This document shows positions 44,521-53,523 of a stretch of 53,523 bases of DNA, in pieces (within the stretch, counting starts at the first letter, position 1; each line of letters begins with the position of its first letter). The stretch comes from Fomitopsis serialis (Eukaryota > Basidiomycota > Agaricomycetes > Polyporales > Fomitopsidaceae), in contig NW_025955232.1 of the NCBI RefSeq assembly GCF_022376445.1, positions 1 through 53,523 of the forward strand, in the 5' to 3' direction. The notes under the pieces are model-generated. The model searched no databases and was not told the origin of the DNA. It saw nothing but the letters and a program-made list of their open reading frames with translations. Position numbers and translations under genes: made by a program.

Positions 44521-46811
44521 TTACCAGCCAAAGATTCTATCGAGAGCAGGTCGTTAGCGCGTGGCCGCTACAATGAGAACGAACACTTACTCCTCATGCA
44601 GTTCCACGCCGTTGACAGCACTCCGCCTCTCGCTGTCCAACCTCCGGACGACCTGGCCGACCTGCTCTCCCAGCGCCATGGGCCCGCACACACCTACGAC
44701 GACACCCGTGAGACGGTCCTCCACGCCGCGTGACGCCGCAGTGCGGTCCACAACACCCTCGAGGGCCTTCTGCAGGCGCGGACGGCCGGGTGTGAGTGTC
44801 ACCCCCAGCGGGAGCCGCTCGAACATCTTCATCGCCTCGTCGGAGACAATCGCCCGCGTGTAGTGCACCGAGATGTGCAGGGACGTGTACGTGCCCCGCG
44901 TCTCGTCGAGCATGGTGCTGAAGATCGGGAGGAAGGGGACCAGTGCAGCTGTGATTTGACGGTGTCAGAGGCGGAGTTGAGCGGGTTGAGGAGATAGAGC
45001 GGACGTCACTCACATGGGTCGGTGATGCACCAGACGAGCTCGACGACGCGCGTGCGACTCGCACCCTCTGCGCCCTTGGAGACGAGTTCCTGTACCGTCG
45101 ACAGCGCGTAGGTAATTCCACTACCGCCAGCGACGAGCATGGCGCCCGAGAAGCTGGTGACAATCGCGTGCCCCGGTCCACCTAGAAAACGCAGTCAGTA
45201 TTTCATGTTACCGCCGGCGACACGAGTCGTCCCCATGCGGAACTTACCGTAAGGCCCATTGAGCATAACCTTGATGTTCCGGGTTGGGCCGCCTACTTCG
45301 CGGTACTCCGTGCGCTGGGCGACGTCGAACAGCTTGGCAGTCCAATCTCCCGCCTTCTTGACCATGAGAACGAGGCCTTCTTCGTTGGGGTGCTGCAAAC
45401 ATGAGGTGGGAGACGCAGCGATAAGCTGAGGGCCGATGGGGTGACGACGGGAGAAAGACTGCGCACCTTGCTAACGCTAGCAATAGTGAACGGATGGCTC
45501 TCCATCCAGCCCAGAAGGCCCATGCCCGAGGACAGGACACGAATGCGAACATGCTGACCTGCGCGCCATCCAGCGTTGACGGAAGGAATCTCAATGCGCG
45601 TCATTCCGAGCTCCGGGATCGGGCGAAGCTCGGCGTTCACGATGCGCGTCTGAACCAATCGCAGGACACGGTCGAGTCCGTAGAAGGCCGCAACGATTGC
45701 AACGTAGGGAATGGCGAAGTCCTCGTGGTAACACACCTGTGGAACGCGTCGTCAGGGAGGAACGCGTGCCCGTAACTATACGAGTACTCACAGCAATGAG
45801 CAGGACGACAGCAGCGATGGAATGCGTCACAAAGAACAAGTGGTAGTACATCTGACGCACAGCACCAATGGAGAAGAGCCACAGGATATCCATGCAGCCC
45901 ATGGCGACGCAGCCCCATACGTGGTTGGTCTCCATATGCGCGGCGACACCTCCAGGCTCGTTGGCCCATTTGGCGACTGGGCAAGGACATTCAGTGACGC
46001 TTTCATGAGCCTGTCGTACTCAACACTTACAATATGCCAGCGCATGCAGATTGATCGCCAAGACTGCGACGCGGCCAACGTAGCGGTGGATCCAGTTCAA
46101 CTGGGACATGTACGAACTCAGTGAAGGACTTTCAGCAGAAGCGGCGGGACATACCTTCTCGTATCCTTGTCCGATGAGCGCCCCGAAGACGTTGTTCTTT
46201 GTGGCCATGATATAGATAATGGGCAGCTGGCTGACGGGGAGGAAGCCAAGACGCGCCGGACTCGTGAATAAGTTCACTTCGAACAATGCCGCGTACATCA
46301 TCGCCACCATGTACCCAACCATGAGGAGGACCTTCCACAGTGAGTATCCGGGCCTGATCTTCGTCTCGAGGATACCGTTGACAGTGGGAAAGATGGAGGT
46401 CCACGCAGGTATGTACGGCGGCGGATTCTTCGGCGACTCGAGATCGGGAGAGAACGTGAGGTCGACGTTCGAGTAGACGGAGATCGACTGCTCCTCGACG
46501 TTCGCGTCAGCGGGCTTCTCCTGGAAGGATGAGCCATTGCTTCCAGCTCTGCGTGGGCGACGAGAAGAACTTTCAAGCTGGACTGAACGGAAGAAACATC
46601 CAGCAAACCACTCGGAGAGATGCTTGAAACGGGCGATTGCTCTGGGCAACGCTAGAAGAATGAAGAAGCCAGCGACACCGATGAGGATGATGTCTATCTC
46701 GCGGAAGAAAGGTTCAGCATCTAGTTCAGGGGGCGCTGCTGTTGTGGTTTTGCTCGCCGTCGAAGTGGACGAGGCATGTGCCGCAGATGCTGAAGCGGTG
46801 GCGGAGGGCAT
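44521..46811 (-). CDS. FRE2: Ferric/cupric reductase transmembrane protein (FRE family), copy 2
   Basis: A second plasma-membrane ferric reductase. Eight exons, minus strand: 46811-46155, 46100-46031, 45976-45792, 45737-45477, 45392-45248, 45181-45014, 44948-44591 and 44536-44521; 619 aa. Landmarks are LPIIYIMATKNNVFGALIGQ, the heme helices LNWIHRYVGRVAVLAINLHA and YYHLFFVTHSIAAVVLLIAV, the FAD motif HPFTIASV, NADPH sites MLNGPYGG and MLVAGGSGITYAL, and VGVCGPMALGEQVGQVV near the end. The final 16-nt exon supplies the family's closing IFGW. The start is the ATG of MPSATASAS; the open frame upstream begins only with a GTG. It is diverged from FRE1 in intron number and N terminus, so an old paralogue. 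The family name says nothing about metal preference. Confidence 0.93.
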
Positions 46812-49022
46812 ATTGAAAGAGTGGGCGGGGCGAACGAAGGCAAGATAAGTAAAAGCGAAGACAATGGTGTTCACGCCCGGCGAGAACAGATGAAAAGAGA
46901 CTGAGCACCTGCGAGGTCTTCAGCGTTGCCCGGCTCGGATAAGGGCGCAGGACCAGCCTTATATGCTTCCGACCTGTGCAACCACTCAGCTCGGGATTGT
47001 AGCATCCAATCGCATTGCCTCCGCTGCAGCTTCGCAACCGTATCAGATTATTACCTCCTCGGGGCCTGTCAATCCTATGCGAAGTTGTTCAGACCTGTAT
47101 AATTAGACCAAGCGCCCACGTACGATAGATTGCAACAGCTCTATCGGACAACGGCAACCACCGACTGCGGCCTCTGCGAAATGCTTGCCAGAAAGCGTGC
47201 CAGGAACGGAGATCGTTGGTCTGGAAGCCCATCTGCTCCTGCTACCCGCGGACGGAGTTCACACCACTGACCACGTTGTTGCCTAAAGTGGCCGAAGTCT
47301 CTCTGCAGTAACCTCCTCGCGATGTCCACACCTCACTGGAAGGCTTCATTCCGTTGGGAGGGAGACATGCACTCACTGCGCTGCGCCTGAGTACGCCCTG
47401 TGTATAACAACAGTCAGCATTGGGCGCACGGAGACCACTATGGCGAAGGGAGTGCCACAAAGGACGAGATGCTGTGCATATCATACTCAGGCATAACACT
47501 CCGAAGACGTCGCTCGAGGACTGCAGACACATGAGTGACACTGTCATGATGCATGGCTGAGACAGCTCTGCGTCGGCGGCGTATGTGGTTACGCCTACAC
47601 ACATGTGGAGGACATCCTGGTGAAACGACCTTGTGGCTGAGCGCCAGACAGTCTATTTTGATGTACCGACGAGGCTTCCCACTGCTCGTAGAGAACGCCA
47701 TTGTCCGAGCTGATGCGCCTGATGGACATGTCAAGAATCCTGCAAACATCACAGCGCAATTGACGTTCATGCCACGATCCAAATGGCGCTATTCACGATG
47801 CGTCGACGCATGGTGGGAAGGTGTAAAAGGCCAAGGCCCTTCGAACACTCATCGAGACTCATAGGAATGATACGGCAAGAGGTAACGCACCCATACACGC
47901 ATTCCGCGTAAGCTACTGTTCCCGCGGTTGTCACCAATGGCAGGTTGTCACTGTCTTTCCTCCCAGCTCTTGGGTCGAATAGACTTGTGATACCATTGGC
48001 TAGCCACACTCCGACCGAAGGCGTCAGTGAAACCCGGGAATGCTGTGCCTGTCGAATCCACCGGTGGGGAAAGATGTACGAAACACTTGAAAGTCGCAAC
48101 TTTCGGAACGATCGCTGCGCCGCTGGGCATGCAATGGTAGACTGTAACTTAGCAGATGATTTCATATACGCAGGGACCACAATCGCGATCCTAGAATGAT
48201 TCGTAAGTGGTCACGGCCAAAGCATATCAATAGGTACTACTCACCATTGGCATGACATGGACATAAGACTACTGAGGCCCTCAGCGGAGCACATGGCCAC
48301 CAATTCAAGAGACACAAGCCATTCATATTCGCCAGAAAGAAATTCAGACGAGCAACTTGGCGTCGTGCGTCGTTTGCACAACATATGATCCAGAGATGTA
48401 TCAGCAGACCATTGCATGATGAAAGTTGGCAAGTCGGTCGAGCTCATGAGAGTTGAACTGACCTGGCACGGACCCGGTTATTCAGAATTCAGGAGGCGTT
48501 CTAAACTAATAACAGGTCTGTTCAGAGATTCGTACGATTTCGATCGGAGTCAATAATTCTTCTCGTTGAGCCACTACTGTAGTCACTCCGACGAGTCGAC
48601 GTTCTACACTCGATATCTGTCACTGAACTGCGCAGATATTGACTACTTAAGTATCTTTTTGCTGCATGTCTACAGCCTGAGGTTGTGTGAGCACCACCTG
48701 TTCTCTGATGCTGTCTACTGACATCAGTGACCGATAATACAGTTTGGTCATCTGCAAAGTGGGAAAGTGGCTGCATGATCATTGGCAAGTAAATCGAACT
48801 TGGCGTTCACTTTCTACCACCGGCTATAGAGGAAGTATAATATAAAAATGTCCAACCAAGCGACGACAACTCTGTGCGTACTCTTGCTATGGCAGGGTAA
48901 TGCTTGCTCTACTGAAGAAGTTTGAAGTACATACGTACACAATAACTGGCCAGTAAAAGACGCACACCAGACGTGACTATGTACAATCGTTCACCTGAAC
49001 AGTCGTGGCTCCGCACTACAGT
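46812..49022. other. 2.2 kb intergenic, nothing recognised
   Basis: Apart from the FRE2 promoter, ORFs at 47242-47604, 47438-47782, 47767-48180 (minus) and 47553-47864 (plus) show no domain and no joinable exons. No repeat shared with the rest of the window was found. Confidence 0.4.
46957..46965 (-). promoter_or_regulatory. TATA box of FRE2
   Basis: CATATAAGG on the minus strand about 150 nt before the FRE2 ATG. About 80 nt further upstream, ATCTGATAC (minus strand, near 47050) matches eight of nine bases of the iron-GATA site ATCWGATAA. Confidence 0.5.
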
Positions 49023-51781
49023 TCAAACGGCTATCCCTGGTTGCACGCCCATGCGCTCCAAGTCCCACAGCCGTAGCATGCCATCGTCAGACGATGAAAC
49101 AATGCGCTTGCCGTCCGGCGAGAACTTCAAGTGAGTGATCTTGTCCTCATGCCCAGTCAGCGTGGTGAGTTGCTGCCCTGACATGGTACTCCAGACGCGT
49201 ATCGAATTGTCCTCCGCGCTGGCGCAGACGCGACTGCCGTCGGATGAGAACGCGACCGCGTTGACCAACATATCTCCGGTCTCTAGCGACAGGAGAAGCT
49301 CTCCGCCAAATGAGTCGCAGACTTTCACCGTTCCGTCGCTGGCCCCACTGATCACTTTCTTTCCGTCATCCGAGAATACAGCGGCCCAGACGGGGCCTGA
49401 ATGCTCGCGCAGGGTGACAAGCTCTTCTCCGGTGTCTGCCTTCCAGATGCGCGCCGTGCCATCCTCGGCCGCGGTGACAAGACGACGGTTGTCTGGGGCG
49501 AACGCCAGCGAGTAGACAACACCAGTGTGTCCCCTCAGTTTCGACACTTCTTGGCCCGTGCGCACATGCCATACGCACGCCGTGAAGTCAGCACTCGCGG
49601 ACGCAAGGAGTCGTCCGTCGGAAGAGAAGGAGACCAGCATGACGAGTGCGCCATGCCCCTCGAGCACGGCCATTCGCTGACCGGTGCGTGCATTCCAGAG
49701 TCTGATCGTGCAGTCAACCGATGAAGTAGCGATGATAGTGCCGTCTGGCGAATATGCGACGAAGTAGATATCGTTCGCATGATCGGCCAAGTCGAATCGC
49801 CTCTCGCCAGTGCGGGTTGACCAGACTATGGCGAGCCCGTCATCTGATCCAGAGACCAACTCTCTACCGTCCGGCGAGAACGCCAGCGATGAGATTGACT
49901 GTGTGTGCCCTTCGCATGTACGGATACGCTGTTGGGTGTTGACGTTCCAGATTTCGATGAAGGCGTCGTCCGATCCACTTGCAAGGAGACGGCCGTCATT
50001 AGAATATGCAAGGGCGGTTATGCCGCCTGCTTGATGATCAAGCACGGCAGTAGCATCCTGCTTGCGTGATTCCGGTTCTTCAGGGTAGTCTAAGAAATCG
50101 TCGTCTCCTGGAGCATGTGGAGTATCGTCCTCAGGTTGAGCTTCATGGCGCATTGGCTCAGTCGTCGGTTCTTCAGCCTTTTGTAGTTCGCCTGGATCGA
50201 CCGCGGGCACCGCTTCATCCTCGAAGTACAGTATGCCGACTGACAGACGACATCAGTATGCTAGCATTCACCAAGTAAGCAGTAGCACTAACGTCCGTCT
50301 TCGTTAATATCGACAATAGGGCGGACGTTGTCAAGGAACGCAGGTATGTCATTCGGTATGTCACAGTTGTGTTTCTTCGAAATGAAATGTGTTAGTGCAC
50401 AAACCTTGACTCGACCAAAAGAAGTGACCTACTCTACATAACCGGACAATGTCAGAGTCGGTGGCAACGGCCATGGTTGCATCTGGTGTCTGCGATCATA
50501 CCAATGCCACGAGGTGAGTCATGCAGTGCTTTTCGAAAGCTATCCGACGGATGCACCTTCAGAATATAGTCAAGAATGTCGTCAGCCGGATCATACGTCT
50601 GACCTCACTGGGTCAGCTCGATGCGATACAGACTAACCAACAATTGACGTGTACCTTATGCCCAGGTAGCTGCTCGACGAACTCATCGTCCATCATGGAG
50701 ACGTCATCATGAGTTCCTGCCGGCCCTCCTGTGGAAGGATCGTCTGGGCCTCGTGGTAATTCATCGTATCCTGCTGCGCCTCTCATCACAGTCGGCCAAA
50801 GGCCCAACCTGTATTTCATCTTGTAATATTGCAGGAAAACACACTGATCCGCCTCCGAGCCCTGGGTATCTGCGCTCGGCCCTGGAACTGATCAATGCTA
50901 GCGATACTTCGATGTACGGTGGAGCTTACCTGCCACAGGCTCATTATGCCTCCCAGAACGTGCCCTTCTCCTAGAGCTCGGGCCGGGCTGCGGCGGGAGC
51001 GGGGGCCCCGCTTGATGCTTCGGGCCCCAGTTATGTGCTGGTGCTCTTGAATTTCCGACGGTCGCGAAGGCGGAAATGCTGGCTTGTGCGGATCCGTATC
51101 CACCGTTGAATGAGAATCTTGCCGACCTGCCACCCTCGACATAGGATGCTACTGCCCACTGTGTAGTCTTGACGAAACCGAAGACAAATACGATGTCTTC
51201 TTTCTGCAAAGGCAAGTCGACCTCGTCTGAGGTCGCGAAGGTATACCATTCTCTAATGTTTTGCTTCAGATAGTTCATCATCCTCCGACTAGGCAACTGT
51301 TGCCTATGAGCCGCATCCGTCAAGACCAATACGGCACCTTGTTCATCAGTACACTCGAAGGCAACCGACGCCCCCGAGTTCAGTCTGCAAAATTAATGGG
51401 AAGAGATTTATAGCATGACACGATGTACCGTACTCACACTTGACCCTCGATCTTCCCACCCAGCTGCCGAATAGTTTTGCTGCATAGTGTGCCCGCCACG
51501 ATCGCATCCGGTACATCCATCACCGCAGCTCTGTTCCCCATGGTGAATGGGTTGTGATTGTTGGGCACACCACGCTGAGCATTCAGGGCATCGTCCTCGC
51601 TCGCCATAGCATTGAACAGACGAATGAAAGCGCCATTACTGATGTATCCGACATCACCAATCTGCACCCCAGGTCTGCAGTTGATAGGGCGAGGGTCCCA
51701 TAGGGGATAGCCGTGACCAAGCATCAAGAGCTGATTCGCATAGACATTCCAGGCAGTCAGTTCATTGGGATGCGATGTCAT
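49023..51781 (-). CDS. Agaricomycete-specific domain fused to eight WD40 repeats
   Basis: Seven exons, minus strand: 51781-51438, 51384-50930, 50881-50655, 50598-50557, 50489-50433, 50374-50293 and 50239-49023; 807 aa, all phases consistent. Residues 1-400 match a protein family common in Agaricomycetes and of unknown function, with HGYPLWDPRP, GVQIGDVGYISNGAFIRLFN, SGASVAFECTDEQGAVLVL, DIVFVFGFVKTTQWAVASYV, QCVFLQYYKMKYRLGLWPTV, DDILDYILK and IPAFLDNVRPIVDINEDG; as far as I recall these usually end near this last motif. Here the frame continues through LGILYFEDEAVPAVDPGELQ and an acidic linker into eight WD40 repeats (GGITALAYSNDGRLLASGSD to ITHLKFSPDGKRIVSSSDDG), likely one propeller. The repeats are mutually diverged, unlike the near-identical repeats of HNWD incompatibility proteins. 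Confidence 0.85.
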
Positions 51782-52549
51782 TCTCGATGTCGGTTGTCGA
51801 AGTGGGCGAACTGTACGGAGAGAACTAAGAGTAACATTCCTATCGCCCGCATGCTCCTTTAAATAAGATTCAAGTAACGACACGTGTGGACAGAAGTTCC
51901 GAAGTCTACTGCACAGAGTAAGTACTGCTTGTGCACTGCCAACGTCTAATTCGAGCGCTGAGCGCTGAGCGTCTCGCTGTCCCACAGCCATTCCACGATG
52001 AACCGTTGCATACGTAAAGTTAACGCCGTGGACTCGTGCAAGTCCATATCTGCATGCGATAGTCTCCGACACATAGAATAATGGGGGCGATCTGGCCTGA
52101 TGAACTATGTGGCGGCTACTTAGACGACGAAGACTCCAGGTGCAGTCCAATTGCGCTGACTGTGACTGCGTACGATCACAACGGAGCCAACCGGTGGCCA
52201 CCCATAACGATACTCACTTACTTACGAGTTTCACCAATTGCTTAGCAACCAGCGCTCACCTTGCGTGAGGTCTTGCTTTTATGCACCATATCTCAGCGCA
52301 GCCTAGAACTGAGACACCCAAACTGTGATCCACACTATGCCGTGTGACATGTTTGAGGTGTATCATATGCATCGTCGTGTCCTAAAGGTAAACCCTCTTT
52401 TGCATAGCAGCAGTGAAACCCACAGTGAATAGGAGGTCAGAGGCGCGACAGGAACACGTACCTGGAACCCAATACGCCGAAGAAGCTTAGAGAAATGGAC
52501 CGGTGTTGAGTCTGTACGGTAGGCATTGCACCGACGGGTTATAACCTGC
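51782..52549. other. Intergenic, nothing recognised
   Basis: Promoter of the WD40 fusion gene and 3' flank of the last gene. The minus ORF continues open upstream of the chosen ATG to 52201 but without family similarity. Confidence 0.4.
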
Positions 52550-53497
52550 TTAGTAGAACACTAACATCCTGAGCTCAATCGACTCCCTGAACGGCGCATC
52601 TTTCGGAGTGCTCGGGTCGTTGAACGCAGTGTGCGGAGTGAACAGCGCCGTCTTCCCATCATGCTGCGAGTCGAAGCTGCACACATATCAAGTATCACAT
52701 CAGTCTTGTCCTCGCACACGCAGAACCACTCACCATTTGATCAAAACGAACTCGTCCGGCCTCATCTTCCTCACATAGTTCCACTTCTGCTGGGGCGAGT
52801 ACCGCACGCCGTACGTCTGGCCCTCCCGTCTGGGTAGCGCAACGCCACGAGCACGATATCCTTCGCATGATCGATGCTCCGGAAGTCGCAGAGCGCGAGC
52901 GGCCAGTCGAGGGCGGGATGGTCCAGCGGGCGCCAAGATCAGGACTTGGAGCACCTCTGGAGGAGAGCCGGGACGTCCGCGGGCGGAGGTGTCGGTGCAC
53001 GCGCTCGACGGCGGACTGCGGGGTCTGGTCGACGTGCACTTGCGGACGGGCTGGCGCTTGTCGGCGCCGTTCGCGTCTCCGGGCGGCGGCGTCGTATGTT
53101 AGTACGCGCGGTGAAGCATGACAGGGAGAGGACACCTGTGAGCGAAGGGTACGACGCGATTGGTCCTGTCAAGAGCTTAATGAGGGCTACGCTCTCCGTG
53201 TAGTACTTCTTCTTGATCTCTGCTCGTCGGTGAAGGAGGTATGGTCGGGTGCGCCCGTAAAGGTCTGGAAGCCCGCGGTGTCGAGCTTGCCAGCGTTTTC
53301 GCGCCCCTGTATGTCCTTGAGCTCCACCTCGCGCTCTTCCGGCACCCAACTTTCCATCCGCCTGGCCTCGTCCGTGTTCACCACTATAGGGGACAGAGCC
53401 GTTCGGCGGTGAATAGTACAATATGAGGTTGGACTTGACCGACCTCGGGGCTGATGGTCATTGAGGTTTTGCTGTCGCTCCGGTGTCCTGTAGACAT
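52550..53497 (-). pseudogene. asaB/CmcJ/GA4-desaturase-like gene with many single-base breaks
   Basis: Resembles the fungal family annotated as GA4 desaturase, asaB hydroxylase/desaturase or 7-alpha-cephem-methoxylase P8 chain related, often found in secondary-metabolite clusters. Conserved pieces, in order but in changing frames, are VNTDEARRMESWVPEEREVE, LDTAGFQTFTG, KKYYTESVALIKLLTG, VHVDQTPQSAVERVHRHL, HPALDWPLALCDFRS, KWNYVRKMRPDEFVLIK and the intact last exon FTPHTAFNDP to SIELRMLVFY. Frame changes lie near 53222, 53165, 53080, 53040, 52987, 52951, 52935 and 52825, one creating an in-frame TGA; an intron near 53110 has a CTAAC branch point but no AG acceptor. Each fits loss of one or two bases. 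Either a decayed gene or a poorly called stretch; the N-terminal exon is also uncertain. No sign of a gene cluster is visible in the window. Confidence 0.75.
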
Positions 53498-53523
53498 GTC
53501 GGCGACGTTGTCCACCCGACTGT

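Noticed and set aside
46812..46874. Upstream extension of FRE2 starting MNTIVFAF
   Set aside because: The codon at 46874 is GTG, not ATG; the first ATG in frame is at 46811.
49023..50210. HNWD/HET-type incompatibility gene
   Set aside because: The WD40 repeats are mutually diverged and there is no NACHT or HET domain.
1..53523. CRISPR array, bacterial-type operons, riboswitches
   Set aside because: The sequence is eukaryotic with spliceosomal introns; no regularly spaced repeats and no thiamine-type riboswitch context were seen.

Overview
The window is nuclear DNA from a basidiomycete fungus, most likely an Agaricomycete. The genes have many exons separated by GT-AG introns of about 45-65 nt. 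The proteins match basidiomycete families: PIL1-type eisosome protein, DUF6534 membrane protein, TMEM184/DUF300, FRE reductases and an agaricomycete-only domain joined to WD40 repeats. No prokaryotic, viral or organellar gene was seen. All calls were made by eye from translated exons, with splice phases checked at each junction.

Left third (1-20.8 kb): eisosome gene PIL1 (-), a DUF6534 seven-helix-type protein (-), a weak proline-rich ORF, one copy (A) of a dispersed repeat, a conserved hypothetical (-), RNase P subunit RPP1 (+) converging on nucleoporin NDC1 (-), a basic nuclear-type hypothetical (-), a Prx5-type peroxiredoxin (-) and a DHA1-type MFS exporter (-). Middle (22-28 kb): ferric reductase FRE1 (-), with two perfect iron-GATA-factor palindromes about 0.77 kb upstream, then a 3.5 kb gene desert.

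Core of interest (28.0-36.5 kb): a large inverted duplication. Each arm carries an intact five-exon gene for a mitochondrial two-HMG-box (Abf2/TFAM-like) protein. The left arm also carries Mediator subunit MED8; the right arm has lost almost exactly the MED8 body and gained a 296-bp MITE with 25-bp terminal inverted repeats and a TA target duplication. The loop between the arms carries a Rax1-like RGS/transmembrane gene (-) and complex I subunit NDUFA2 (+). Next (36.5-39.1 kb) come two more copies (B and C) of the dispersed repeat, which has a conserved 12-bp-stem hairpin next to a TATA box.

Right third (39-53.5 kb): TMEM184-like gene (-) with a 711-nt intron, PEX19 (+) ending in a CaaX box, ferric reductase FRE2 (-), 2.2 kb without a recognisable gene, an 807-aa fusion of an agaricomycete domain to eight WD40 repeats (-), and an asaB/CmcJ/GA4-desaturase-like gene (-) carrying many single-base breaks.

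Themes are mitochondrial/peroxisomal and iron biology (mtHMG pair, NDUFA2, PEX19, peroxiredoxin, two FREs), but there is no operon-like organisation. Single-base losses that break frames in PIL1 and NDC1 lie in C or G runs and look like consensus errors. The asaB-like gene has so many breaks that true decay is also possible.
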